Assembly (NCBI GenBank): GCA_040506275.1
Contig: JBEVXD010000004.1
Span: 389,242-453,241 of the forward strand
Direction: 5' to 3'
Source of the DNA: Thiodiazotropha sp040506275
GTDB taxonomy: Bacteria > Pseudomonadota > Gammaproteobacteria > Chromatiales > Chromatiaceae
Length of the DNA stretch: 64,000 nt
The notes under the pieces were generated by a model. The model had not been told where the DNA came from, did not search any database, and worked only from the letters and a program-made list of their open reading frames with translations. This document shows positions 44,491 through 53,107 of this stretch, in pieces; within the stretch, counting starts at the first letter, position 1, and each line of letters opens with the position of its first letter. A program made the position numbers and the translations under genes.

Positions 44491-46383
44491 ATGTCCAAAT
44501 ATGCTGAGATTTACAAACACTCCCTGGATGACCCGCAAGCCTTTTGGGGCGATGTTGCCCAGGGACTGCATTGGGACAAACCATGGGACAAAGTCCTGGA
44601 TGAGAGTGCCAAACCCTCTCCCCGCTGGTTTGTTGGTGGCCAGCTCAATACCTGCTTCAATGCCCTGGATCGGCATATCGATGCTGGACATGGAGACCGT
44701 TTGGCATTGATCTATGACAGCCCCGTCACAGATCAGAAGCGCAGCTATAGCTACAGCGAACTGCGCGACAACGTCGCCAGACTTGCCGGAGCACTAACCT
44801 CCCAGGGTGTCGAAAAAGGTGACCGGGTTATTGTCTATATGCCGATGATTCCTGAAGCCGCAATCGCAATGCTGGCCTGTGCCCGAATAGGTGCCATCCA
44901 TTCAGTCGTATTTGGTGGATTTGCGGCCAAAGAGCTGGCCACAAGAATCGACGATTCAAAACCAAAAATGGTGCTTTCCGCTTCCTGCGGCATCGAACCC
45001 AGTCGAGTGGTGGCCTACAAGCCTCTACTGGATGAGGCGATCGAGCTATCACAACATAAACCGGATGCCTGCATCATCAAACAAAGACCCCAACTGGCAG
45101 CAGAACTGCAACATGGGCGGGATTCCGATTGGGATGAAGCATTATCCCAAGCAGAGCCGGCAGATTGTGTCCCGGTAGAGGCAACCGATCCACTCTATAT
45201 CCTCTATACCTCCGGTACCACAGGCCAACCCAAAGGGGTGGTCAGAGACAATGGAGGACATGCCGCTGCACTGCTCTGGTCAATGAAAAACATCTATAAT
45301 GTCGACCCGGGCGATGTCTACTGGGCCGCTTCAGATGTTGGTTGGGTGGTTGGCCACAGCTATATTGTTTATGCCCCGCTGCTGGCGGGCTGCACCACCG
45401 TCATCTATGAGGGAAAACCGGTCGGCACCCCTGATCCCGGTGCATTCTGGCGGGTAATTAGCGAATACAAGGTGAAAGTCCTATTTACTGCACCCACAGC
45501 CTTCCGTGCCATAAAAAAGGAAGATCCTCAGGGCGCCTATATGTCGAAGTATGATCTCAGCTGCATGGATACACTCTACCTTGCAGGTGAACGCTGCGAT
45601 CCGGATACCCTGCATTGGGCGGAGACGATGCTGGAAAAACCGGTCATCGATCACTGGTGGCAAACAGAAACCGGCTGGGCCATTGCAGCCAATCCGATGG
45701 GTATTGAGCCGCTGCCCGTGAAGGCAGGCTCACCGACGGTGGCCATGGTTGGTTATAACGTACAGATCCTTGATGAACAGGGTCAAGAGAAGCCTGACGG
45801 CGAGATGGGCGACATTGTCATCAAACAACCTCTTCCTCCCTCATGCCTGCCTACGCTATGGAATAATGAGCAGCGTTTCGTGGACGCCTATCTGCGTGCA
45901 CATTCCGGCTACTATCTGACGGGTGATGCGGGCTATAAAGATGAAGATGGTTACCTCTGGATCATGAGCCGTACCGACGATGTCATCAATGTTGCTGGAC
46001 ATCGTCTCTCCACCGGTCAAATGGAGGAGGTATTGGCCAGCCATAGTGATGTTGCTGAGTGTGCTGTAATTGGCGTTGCCGATCAGCTCAAGGGCCAGTT
46101 ACCCCTCGGTCTTGTTGTATTGAAAACCGGCGTGGATCGCCCTGTCGACGAACTCTGCAGCGAGCTGGTCAAACTGGTGCGCAATCAGATTGGGCCTGTC
46201 GCCGCTTTTAAACATATTTCCATCGTCAATCGTCTTCCAAAAACCCGATCAGGCAAGATCCTGCGCGGCACCATGGTCAAGATTGCGGATGGGGATGAGT
46301 GGAATATGCCGGCGACTATTGATGACCCGGCAATCCTCGACGAAATCTCCACCTCTCTTCATCAGATGGGTTATGGAAAATAG
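44491..46383 (+). CDS. prpE: Propionyl-CoA synthetase PrpE
   Basis: 630 residues of the AMP-forming acyl-CoA synthetase family. Core motifs are YILYTSGTTGQPKGVVRDNGG near residue 240, the acyl-pocket and A8 region YYLTGDAGYKDEDGYLWIMSRTDDVINVAGHR, and the C-terminal acetylation/catalytic Lys in KTRSGKILRG. The opening (YAEIYKHSLDDPQAFWGDVA) and VFGGFAAKELATRIDDSKPK fit PrpE rather than Acs. It activates propionate to propionyl-CoA for the methylcitrate cycle encoded downstream. ATG 44491 is preferred over 44455 because AGAGGA precedes it. Control is by the twin operators upstream. Confidence 0.95.
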   Translation: MSKYAEIYKHSLDDPQAFWGDVAQGLHWDKPWDKVLDESAKPSPRWFVGGQLNTCFNALDRHIDAGHGDRLALIYDSPVTDQKRSYSYSELRDNVARLAGALTSQGVEKGDRVIVYMPMIPEAAIAMLACARIGAIHSVVFGGFAAKELATRIDDSKPKMVLSASCGIEPSRVVAYKPLLDEAIELSQHKPDACIIKQRPQLAAELQHGRDSDWDEALSQAEPADCVPVEATDPLYILYTSGTTGQPKGVVRDNGGHAAALLWSMKNIYNVDPGDVYWAASDVGWVVGHSYIVYAPLLAGCTTVIYEGKPVGTPDPGAFWRVISEYKVKVLFTAPTAFRAIKKEDPQGAYMSKYDLSCMDTLYLAGERCDPDTLHWAETMLEKPVIDHWWQTETGWAIAANPMGIEPLPVKAGSPTVAMVGYNVQILDEQGQEKPDGEMGDIVIKQPLPPSCLPTLWNNEQRFVDAYLRAHSGYYLTGDAGYKDEDGYLWIMSRTDDVINVAGHRLSTGQMEEVLASHSDVAECAVIGVADQLKGQLPLGLVVLKTGVDRPVDELCSELVKLVRNQIGPVAAFKHISIVNRLPKTRSGKILRGTMVKIADGDEWNMPATIDDPAILDEISTSLHQMGYGK

Positions 46384-46456
46384 CCTGATATGGGCGTGAG
46401 CAGCTGAAAAACTCTCACGCTCAACGATCACTCTATAGACTTTTTAAAAACAAAAG

Positions 46457-46527
46457 TGTCGACACATTTAAAAATATAGTCTATAAATTAGGCATATTTT
46501 GGGATATATTAGTCAAATATGTCGACA
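46457..46527 (+). promoter_or_regulatory. prpR promoter with twin operators
   Basis: TGTCGACA palindromes at 46457-46464 and 46520-46527 are again 63 bp apart. TCGACA (46459-46464) and TATAAA (46482-46487) make -35 and -10 boxes with 17-bp spacing. The second operator ends 14 bp before the prpR ATG, so bound regulator would block both polymerase and early elongation. This implies autoregulation. Confidence 0.8.
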
Positions 46528-46541
46528 CTTTGAGCCATAAC

Positions 46542-47231
46542 ATGCAAAATCAATCGACTAAAAACAGCGCTGACACGCTCAATATCACCCTGACAGACCG
46601 CCTCTTCGACTCCCTGCAAAGAGCTATCGTCGAGGGGGAGATTCCCCAGGGCAGCAAAATCAGTGAGCCGGAACTGGCCCGCCAGCATGGCGTCAGCCGT
46701 GGTTCACTGCGAGAGGCTATCGCCAGACTGGAGGCCCGAAAGCTGGTCGAGCGCAAGCCCAACCTGGGAGCACGGGTTGTCACTCTCTCCTATGAGCAGC
46801 TGATCGAGATATTCCAACTGCGTGAGGCACTGGAGGGGATGTCCGCCAGGTTAGCAGCACAAAACATGACAGAGATGGAGATCGAGGAGCTGCAAGCTCT
46901 GCTGCAACAACATGGCGATCAGATCGCCGAGCAGCATGGTCAGGCCTACTTCCAGAAACAGGGGGACCTCGACTTCCACTACCGCATTGTTCAAGGCAGT
47001 AAAAACAAACAGCTGATCGCCTTGCTGTGCAACGACCTCTACCAACTGTTACGCATGTACCGTTACCAGTTCGGCATGCGCAGTAAACGCTCCCAGCAGG
47101 CCTATGAGGAGCACCACTACCTGATCAATGCCATCACCGCCCGGGATGCGGAGATGGCTGAGCTGTTGATGCGACAGCATATCCGCTCTTCCCGCAGGAA
47201 TGTGGAAGCAGTCTTTCTGGAACAGTTATGA
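46542..47231 (+). CDS. prpR: GntR/FCD-family regulator of the methylcitrate locus
   Basis: 229 residues. The N-terminal winged helix of the GntR family (TDRLFDSLQRAIVEGEIPQG, SEPELARQHGVSRGSLREAIARLEARKLVERK) is followed by a helical FCD effector domain (QLREALEGMSARLAAQNM, DLDFHYRIVQGSKNKQL, EEHHYLINAITARDAEMAE). The Asp and His residues in DLDFHYRIV and EEHHYLI suit metal-dependent binding of an organic acid, probably methylcitrate or a related compound. It is unrelated to the sigma-54 type PrpR of enterobacteria. Start is ATG 46542; a TTG at 46530 would begin 3 bp after the operator. It precedes prpB and probably represses prpE and its own operon. Confidence 0.9.
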   Translation: MQNQSTKNSADTLNITLTDRLFDSLQRAIVEGEIPQGSKISEPELARQHGVSRGSLREAIARLEARKLVERKPNLGARVVTLSYEQLIEIFQLREALEGMSARLAAQNMTEMEIEELQALLQQHGDQIAEQHGQAYFQKQGDLDFHYRIVQGSKNKQLIALLCNDLYQLLRMYRYQFGMRSKRSQQAYEEHHYLINAITARDAEMAELLMRQHIRSSRRNVEAVFLEQL

Positions 47232-47247
47232 GTAATGAGTGGGTAAT

Positions 47248-47307
47248 GGTGCGGCAGGGCCGCACCCTACGAACAAATACCAAATGTAGGGTGCGGCCTG
47301 CCGCACC
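47248..47307. repeat. Head-to-head pair of REP-like palindromes, family 1
   Basis: GGTGCGGCAGGGCCGCACC-CTAC (47248-47270) and GTAG-GGTGCGGCCTGCCGCACC (47286-47307), 15 bp apart. Confidence 0.9.
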
Positions 47308-47345
47308 GTGCCAGGAGAGAGTATGAATTTTTTGTTTGCTTTTTA

Positions 47346-47500
47346 TCCCCTCACCCTGGCCCTCTCCCTGTGGGAGAGGGAAATCTAGAATCGGCTACAT
47401 CGCCATATTTGAGATTTGGGAAATAGCAAATACGGCCACTTCTACCCAATTTTATTAAGTAGATCCCCTCTCCCGCAGGGAGAGGGCCAGGGTGAGGGGG
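47346..47500. repeat. Inverted pair of palindromes, family 3
   Basis: CCCCTCACCCTGGCCCTCTC... at 47346-47380 and its reverse ...GGGAGAGGGCCAGGGTGAGGGG at 47465-47500. Together with the family 1 pair they fill the prpR-prpB gap (47232-47569). GAGGAT before ATG 47570 is the prpB ribosome-binding site. Confidence 0.85.
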
Positions 47501-47569
47501 TCGATAGAACCGTAAGCATAGCGAACACTAAAAACGCTCAAAACCATTTTTTCAATTTGAGGATATGAA

Positions 47570-48463
47570 ATGACCCAACACCAGAACCCTGGCGCCCAAT
47601 TCCGGGCCGCCATTGAACAGGAGAAACCTCTGCAGTGCGTGGGTGCAATCAATGCCTACCACGCCCGCCTCGCTGAGGCCTCCGGGTATCGCTCTCTCTA
47701 CATCTCAGGTGGTGGTGTCGCTGCCGGTTCCTGCGGTATTCCTGATCTCGGCATTACCACTTTGGAAGATGTCCTCACCGATCTGCGTCGTATAACCGAA
47801 GTCACTGAGCTGCCGGTTTTAGTCGACATAGATACCGGCTGGGGAGGGGCATTCAATATTGCCCGGACCATCCGAGACATGAACAAGTTTGGTGCTGCCG
47901 CAGTCCACCTGGAGGATCAGGTGCAGCAGAAACGTTGTGGGCATCGTCCCAACAAGGCCATTGTTTCCCAGACTGAAATGGTCGACCGTATCAAGGCTGC
48001 AGTGGATGCCAAACTGGACGACGACTTCGTAGTCATGGCACGCACCGATGCGCTCGCCGTAGAGGGTATGCAGTCCGCCATCGACCGGGCCTGCGCCTGT
48101 GTCGAAGCTGGGGCCGATATGATCTTCCCTGAGGCCATGACCGAACTCTCCCAGTATCGGGAATTTGTCGATGCGGTGAAGGTACCAGTATTGGCTAACA
48201 TCACTGAATTTGGCTCCACGCCGCTCTTCACAGTTGAGGAGCTTGCTGGAGCAGGTGTCAGTATTGCGCTCTATCCCTTGAGTGCTTTTCGGGCGGCTAA
48301 CGCCGCTGCGCTTAATGTCTATCAGACCCTGCGTAAAGAGGGTACTCAGAAGAACGTTGTCGACACCATGCAGAGCCGGGCTGATCTCTATGACTATCTC
48401 GGTTACCACGATTTCGAACAGAAGTTAGATCAACTTTTCGTATCAGAGGAGAACGCCCAATGA
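47570..48463 (+). CDS. prpB: 2-methylisocitrate lyase PrpB
   Basis: 297 residues, ICL/PEPM superfamily. The catalytic signature KRCGHR lies near residues 121-126, metal-binding DIDTGWG near 84, and MARTDALAVEGMQSAIDRA and FPEAMTELSQYREFV are typical. It splits 2-methylisocitrate into succinate and pyruvate, the last step of the cycle. The stop overlaps the prpC start by four bases (ATGA). A TGTCGACA also occurs inside its coding sequence at 48358, with no promoter context. Highly confident. Confidence 0.97.
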   Translation: MTQHQNPGAQFRAAIEQEKPLQCVGAINAYHARLAEASGYRSLYISGGGVAAGSCGIPDLGITTLEDVLTDLRRITEVTELPVLVDIDTGWGGAFNIARTIRDMNKFGAAAVHLEDQVQQKRCGHRPNKAIVSQTEMVDRIKAAVDAKLDDDFVVMARTDALAVEGMQSAIDRACACVEAGADMIFPEAMTELSQYREFVDAVKVPVLANITEFGSTPLFTVEELAGAGVSIALYPLSAFRAANAAALNVYQTLRKEGTQKNVVDTMQSRADLYDYLGYHDFEQKLDQLFVSEENAQ

Positions 48464-49614
48464 GCGAGCCCAATCAAACACTCCCCAAGGCTAAAAAGTC
48501 TGTTGCCCTCTCCGGCACAGCCGCTGGCAACACCGCAATCTGTACTGTCGGACGCACCGGCAATGACCTGCACTATCGTGGTTATGACATCCTCGACTTT
48601 GCAGAAAAGGCGGAGTTCGAGGAGATCGCCTATCTGCTGATTCACGGCACCTTGCCAACCCCATCGGAACTGGTCGCCTACAAGACCAAGCTGAAAGCGA
48701 TGCGCGGACTGCCCCAGGCAGTGATGCAGGCACTGGAGGCGATCCCCGCCTCTGCTCATCCGATGGATGTGATGCGTACCGCCTGCTCGATAATGGGCAG
48801 CTGCATACCCGAGAAGGAGAGTCATCCGGCTGCCGAAGCACGTCAGATCATCGACAAGCTGATGGCTAGCTTTGGCTCTGCCCTGCTCTATTGGTATCAC
48901 TATTCATTCAACGGCAAGCGTATTGACGTGGAGACTGATGATGACTCCATCGGCGGTCACTTCCTCCATCTCCTACACGGGGAGAAGCCTAAGGAGAGCT
49001 GGGTTCGTGCAATGCACACTTCGCTAGTGCTCTATGCAGAGCATGAGTTCAACGCATCCACCTTCGCCGCTCGTGTCATCGCTGGCACCAACTCCGATAT
49101 GTACTCCGCCATCACTGGCGCCATCGGCGCTCTGCGCGGTCCAAAGCACGGCGGCGCCAATGAGGAGGCCTTCCGCATCCAGAGTCGTTACCACACTGCT
49201 GATGAGGCAGAAGCTGATATTCGCGAGCGGGTTGGGCGTAAAGAGATCGTGATCGGTTTCGGTCATCCGGTCTACACCGTAGGAGACCCTCGCAACGAGG
49301 TAATCAAGGGCGTAGCAAAAAGTCTCTCTGAAGAGGCAGGCAACATGACCATGTTCAGTGTTGCAGACAGATTGGAAGCTGTGATGTGGGAGATCAAGAA
49401 GATGTTCCCCAATCTGGATTGGTTCTCTGCAGTCTCTTATAACCAGATGGGTGTACCCACCGATATGTTCACGCCCCTGTTTGTCATCTCTCGTGTCAGT
49501 GGCTGGGGTGCGCATGTGATCGAGCAACGCGAAGACGGCAAGATTATCCGACCTTCCGCTAACTATACCGGCCCGGAGAATCGCAAGTTCGTACCTATTG
49601 AAGAGCGCGGATAG
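48460..49614 (+). CDS. prpC: 2-methylcitrate synthase PrpC
   Basis: 384 residues of the citrate synthase fold. The type signature GFGHPVYTVGDPRNEVIK (His and Asp-bearing region) is near 265-282, and HGGANEEAF is the second active-site His loop. The start KKSVALSGTAAGNTAICTVG and LHYRGYDILDFA match PrpC better than GltA. It condenses propionyl-CoA with oxaloacetate. It is co-translated with prpB and followed by two family 1 palindromes before acnD. Confidence 0.96.
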   Translation: MSEPNQTLPKAKKSVALSGTAAGNTAICTVGRTGNDLHYRGYDILDFAEKAEFEEIAYLLIHGTLPTPSELVAYKTKLKAMRGLPQAVMQALEAIPASAHPMDVMRTACSIMGSCIPEKESHPAAEARQIIDKLMASFGSALLYWYHYSFNGKRIDVETDDDSIGGHFLHLLHGEKPKESWVRAMHTSLVLYAEHEFNASTFAARVIAGTNSDMYSAITGAIGALRGPKHGGANEEAFRIQSRYHTADEAEADIRERVGRKEIVIGFGHPVYTVGDPRNEVIKGVAKSLSEEAGNMTMFSVADRLEAVMWEIKKMFPNLDWFSAVSYNQMGVPTDMFTPLFVISRVSGWGAHVIEQREDGKIIRPSANYTGPENRKFVPIEERG

Positions 49615-49666
49615 CACAACTAGAGGCCATTCGAGTCGAATGACTCTGACTGACCACTAACCCGCC

Positions 49667-49769
49667 GTAGTGGGGCATGGCCCCACCCTGCCGTGAGATC
49701 CGGAGTGCAGGGTGAGACTCTGCTGCTCCACCGCGAAATCCATAATGTAGGGTGGGGCCCTGCCCCACC
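49667..49769. repeat. Two REP-like palindromes between prpC and acnD, family 1
   Basis: GTAG-TGGGGCATGGCCCCACC at 49667-49687 and GTAG-GGTGGGGCCCTGCCCCACC at 49747-49769, both in the same direction. The second lies just upstream of the acnD ribosome-binding region, inside the operon transcript. Confidence 0.85.
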
Positions 49770-49802
49770 AAACTACCGCTTGGTTTAAGAGAAAACATCA
49801 TC

Positions 49803-52394
49803 ATGAACACCGATTACCGCAAACCCCTGCCAGGCAGCGACCTGGACTATTTCGACACCCGCGAGGCAGTAAATGCAATCCAATCCGGCGCATACGAACT
49901 GCTCCCCTACACTTCAAGGGTGCTTGCGGAACAGCTGGTACGTAGATGTGATCATGACCTGCTGACGGATGCCCTGAAGCAACTCATACAACGCAAACAG
50001 GATCTCGACTTCCCCTGGTACCCGGCACGGGTGGTCTGCCACGACATCCTAGGTCAGACCGCCCTGGTCGACCTGGCCGGTTTGCGTGATGCGATTGCAG
50101 ACAAGGGGGGCGACCCGGCCAAGGTCAACCCGGTGGTGCCGACGCAACTTATCGTCGACCACTCACTAGCGGTTGAGCATGCGGGTTCAGACCCCGAGGC
50201 TTTCGAAAAAAACCGCGCCATTGAAGATCGCCGTAACGAGGATCGTTTTCACTTCATCGAATGGTGTAAAACCGCATTCGACAATGTGGATGTGATCCCC
50301 GCCGGCAATGGCATCATGCATCAGATTAATCTTGAGAAGATGTCTCCAGTCATCCAGACACGCGACGGCGTAGCCTTCCCCGACACCTGCGTAGGCACAG
50401 ACAGCCACACCCCTCACGTTGATGCACTTGGTGTGATTGCCATCGGCGTAGGTGGATTAGAAGCTGAGAATGTCATGCTGGGGCGGGCTTCGATGATGCG
50501 CCTGCCTGAGATCGTTGGGGTCAAAATGACTGGGCAACGACAACCAGGTATTACTGCAACCGATATTGTTCTGGCGTTGACCGAGTTTCTACGTCAGCAA
50601 CGGGTGGTTTCGACCTATCTAGAGTTTTTCGGTGAAGGTACTGAGAGCCTCACCATTGGTGACCGGGCCACCATCTCCAACATGACCCCTGAGTTCGGTG
50701 CCTCTGCAGGCCTCTTCTACATTGACCAGCAGACCCTCGCCTATCTGAAACTGACTGGACGTGATGCAAAGCAGGTGGCTCTTGTAGAAAACTATGCCAA
50801 GACAACAGGTCTCTGGGCTGATTCGCTGCAGGAAGTGGTCTATGAGCGTGTTATTGAATTCGATCTCACCTCAGTAGAGCGCAACATGGCAGGGCCTTCC
50901 AATCCACATCGCCGTCTACCAACCTCAGCCCTAGCTGAGCGCGGCATTGCAGGTAGCTGGGAGGAAATACCTGGTGAGATGCCAGACGGGGCCGTAATCA
51001 TTGCTGCGATCACCAGCTGTACCAACACCTCCAATCCACGCAATGTGGTTGCGGCAGGTCTATTGGCACGCAAGGCTAACGAATTGGGACTGGTCCGCAA
51101 GCCCTGGGTTAAATCCTCCTTTGCCCCCGGTTCAAAAGTGGCCAAACTCTATCTGGAAGCCTCCGGATTGCTGACTGAACTGGAGCAGCTTGGCTTTGGT
51201 ATAGTCGCATACGCCTGCACCACCTGTAATGGCATGAGTGGTGCGCTTGATCCGAAAATCCAGCAAGAGATCATCGACCGCGACCTCTACGCAACAGCGG
51301 TGCTCTCCGGCAACCGCAACTTTGATGGACGAATTCACCCCTATGCAAAGCAGGCGTTTCTCGCCTCCCCTCCCCTGGTTGTGGCCTACGCCATTGCCGG
51401 TACCATGCGCTTCGATATAGAGAAGGACGTACTCGGCCATGACAAACAGGGCAATCCGATCACCCTTAACGATGTCTGGCCCAGCGACGAGGAGATCGAC
51501 GACATCGTCAGTCAGTCAGTGAAACCGGAGCAGTTCATCCAGATCTACCAACCCATGTTCGACCTGGGTGACCGGGAACAGGCTGAAAGTCCACTATATG
51601 AATGGAGGCCTCAAAGTACATATATACGTCGCCCCCCATACTGGGAAGGGGCATTGGCCGGAGAGCGCAGTCTCAGTGGTATGCGCCCGTTGGCGGTGCT
51701 TGGAGACAACATCACCACCGATCACCTCTCCCCATCCAACGCAATACTCTCCAGTAGTGCAGCAGGGGAGTACCTGGAAAAGATGGGCCTACCGGAAGAG
51801 GACTTCAACTCGTATGCCACCCATCGCGGCGACCATCTGACCGCTCAACGGGCCACTTTTGCCAACCCAAAACTACTTAACGAGATGTGCAAAGATGATC
51901 AAAATGAGGTCATCCAGGGCTCCCTGGCCCGTCTCGAACCTGACGGCGAGCCAATGCGCATGTGGGAGGCCATTGAAACCTATATGTCCCGCAAACAGCC
52001 ATTGATCATCGTTGCAGGCGCTGACTATGGACAGGGCTCCTCCAGAGACTGGGCTGCAAAAGGAGTTCGTCTGGCTGGTGTCGAAGCGATTCTGGCCGAG
52101 GGCTTCGAGCGCATCCACCGCACCAACCTAGTGGGCATGGGGGTTCTGCCATTGGAATTCAAAGCGGGAGAGAACCGTCTTACATACTCGATTGACGGCA
52201 CTGAGACCTTTGATGTTATCGGCAAACCGACCCCAAGGACCGAGTTGACTGTGGTTATGCATCGTAAAAATGGAGAGACCGTGGAGATCCCGGTCACCTG
52301 TCGCCTCGATACCGCAGAGGAGGTCACCGTGTATGGCGCCGGTGGTGTACTACAGCGGTTCGCCCAGGACTTTCTGGAGGCGGGGGCTGCTTGA
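49803..52394 (+). CDS. acnD: Fe/S-dependent 2-methylcitrate dehydratase AcnD
   Basis: 863 residues of the aconitase A-like family. The iron-sulfur cysteines are in AITSCTNTSNP near residue 402 and ACTTCNGMSG near 468-471; the family motifs DSHTPHVDALGVIAIGVGGLEAENVM and GADYGQGSSRDWAAKG are intact. The opening MNTDYRKPLPGSDLDYFDTR and the presence of prpF identify AcnD rather than housekeeping AcnA. It dehydrates 2-methylcitrate to trans-2-methylaconitate, which PrpF then isomerises. I start at ATG 49803; the reading frame upstream to 49752 is made of repeat sequence. A DUF559 gene lies between it and prpF. Confidence 0.96.
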   Translation: MNTDYRKPLPGSDLDYFDTREAVNAIQSGAYELLPYTSRVLAEQLVRRCDHDLLTDALKQLIQRKQDLDFPWYPARVVCHDILGQTALVDLAGLRDAIADKGGDPAKVNPVVPTQLIVDHSLAVEHAGSDPEAFEKNRAIEDRRNEDRFHFIEWCKTAFDNVDVIPAGNGIMHQINLEKMSPVIQTRDGVAFPDTCVGTDSHTPHVDALGVIAIGVGGLEAENVMLGRASMMRLPEIVGVKMTGQRQPGITATDIVLALTEFLRQQRVVSTYLEFFGEGTESLTIGDRATISNMTPEFGASAGLFYIDQQTLAYLKLTGRDAKQVALVENYAKTTGLWADSLQEVVYERVIEFDLTSVERNMAGPSNPHRRLPTSALAERGIAGSWEEIPGEMPDGAVIIAAITSCTNTSNPRNVVAAGLLARKANELGLVRKPWVKSSFAPGSKVAKLYLEASGLLTELEQLGFGIVAYACTTCNGMSGALDPKIQQEIIDRDLYATAVLSGNRNFDGRIHPYAKQAFLASPPLVVAYAIAGTMRFDIEKDVLGHDKQGNPITLNDVWPSDEEIDDIVSQSVKPEQFIQIYQPMFDLGDREQAESPLYEWRPQSTYIRRPPYWEGALAGERSLSGMRPLAVLGDNITTDHLSPSNAILSSSAAGEYLEKMGLPEEDFNSYATHRGDHLTAQRATFANPKLLNEMCKDDQNEVIQGSLARLEPDGEPMRMWEAIETYMSRKQPLIIVAGADYGQGSSRDWAAKGVRLAGVEAILAEGFERIHRTNLVGMGVLPLEFKAGENRLTYSIDGTETFDVIGKPTPRTELTVVMHRKNGETVEIPVTCRLDTAEEVTVYGAGGVLQRFAQDFLEAGAA

Positions 52395-52422
52395 TGTTGA
52401 TATCACCCTGTGTGGCTGATTT

Positions 52423-52464
52423 CTCCCCCTCTCCCCTAGCCCCTCTCCCGCAAGGGGAGAGGGG
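52423..52464 (-). repeat. Family 3 palindrome, inverted copy upstream of DUF559
   Basis: Read in reverse it differs at one base from the 42-bp core at 52580-52621. It begins 29 bp after the acnD stop. Confidence 0.9.
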
Positions 52465-52579
52465 AATACCTCATGAAAAGTGTTCAGGAATCTGCAACAT
52501 TTTTCCACAGCTACACTCCTATCCTAAGAATGGGGAGAGGGAAAACCCATCACCAACAACCCACTCGACCTTACCAACT

Positions 52580-52637
52580 CCCCTCTCCCCTTGCGGGAGA
52601 GGGGCTGGGGGAGAGGGGGAGAAAATAGGCGGAGAGG
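52580..52637 (+). repeat. Direct repeat, left copy, flanking the DUF559 gene
   Basis: CCCCTCTCCCCTTGCGGGAG continuing to TAGGCGGAGAG. It matches 53030-53087 at all but two of 58 bases (the first 42 are identical), exactly 450 bp away. The 5' part is a near-perfect palindrome. GGAGAGGGGGAAAAAATAGG follows, a partial reiteration of the repeat end. Confidence 0.92.
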
Positions 52638-52705
52638 GGGAAAAAATAGGCAGAAACGAGTCCCCTCATCAAAGAAATGGAAAATACACCTCAAGGAAGG
52701 ACAGC

Positions 52706-53107
52706 ATGGATCAGCGCAACTTCGCAAAAGGACTACGCAAAAACATGACAGACGCCGAGCGGCTCATATGGAAACACCTGCGAGCACATCGACTCTCTGG
52801 AGAAAAATTCCGTCGCCAGCAACCCATCGGGCCCTATGTAGTGGACTTCGTCCATTTTGGTGCGCGTTTGATTATCGAATGCGATGGTGGCCAGCACAAC
52901 GAAAGCACCTATGATCGCCGACGCGACACCTGGCTTCAAAAACAAGGTTTCCGTCTAATACGCTTCTGGAACCACGAAATAATGAATGAAACCGAATCAG
53001 TCCTCACCACAATTTTCACCACCTTAACCCCCCTCTCCCCTTGCGGGAGAGGGGCTGGGGGAGAGGGGGAGCAATTAGGCGGAGAGAAGGAGCAAATCAC
53101 CCCATGA
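52706..53107 (+). CDS. DUF559 (Vsr-like PD-(D/E)XK) endonuclease within a repeat-bounded unit
   Basis: 133 residues. The DUF559 fold is clear: RKNMTDAERLIWKHLRAHRL, KFRRQQPIGPYVVDFVHFGA, and LIIECDGGQHNES with Asp47, Glu58, Asp60 and Gln63 as the likely metal/catalytic set, then DTWLQKQGFRLIRFWNHEI. These are Vsr-like single-domain nucleases of mostly unknown role. ATG 52706 has AAGGAAGG ahead of it; the frame is open further back to the acnD stop through repeat sequence. The last 25 residues (from about 109) are encoded by the right-hand direct repeat, and the TGA overlaps the prpF ATG (ATGA). It interrupts an otherwise standard acnD-prpF order. Confidence 0.85.
   Translation: MDQRNFAKGLRKNMTDAERLIWKHLRAHRLSGEKFRRQQPIGPYVVDFVHFGARLIIECDGGQHNESTYDRRRDTWLQKQGFRLIRFWNHEIMNETESVLTTIFTTLTPLSPCGRGAGGEGEQLGGEKEQITP
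53030..53087 (+). repeat. Direct repeat, right copy, flanking the DUF559 gene
   Basis: It is 450 bp downstream of the left copy in the same orientation and reading frame. It encodes the C-terminus of the nuclease and brings the AAGGAG ahead of prpF (about 53085-53090). Confidence 0.92.

Noticed and set aside
47346..47500. Evenly repeated GGGAGAGGG units considered as a small CRISPR
   Set aside because: There are only two copies in opposite orientation, with no spacers of constant length and no cas genes in the window.
48358..48365. TGTCGACA inside prpB as a further PrpR operator
   Set aside because: It is a single copy inside coding sequence with no promoter and no partner at 63 bp.
52391..52705. 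Upstream open extension of the DUF559 frame back to the acnD stop
   Set aside because: It is made of repeat sequence and has no ribosome-binding site at its TTG; ATG 52706 with AAGGAAGG is the better start.
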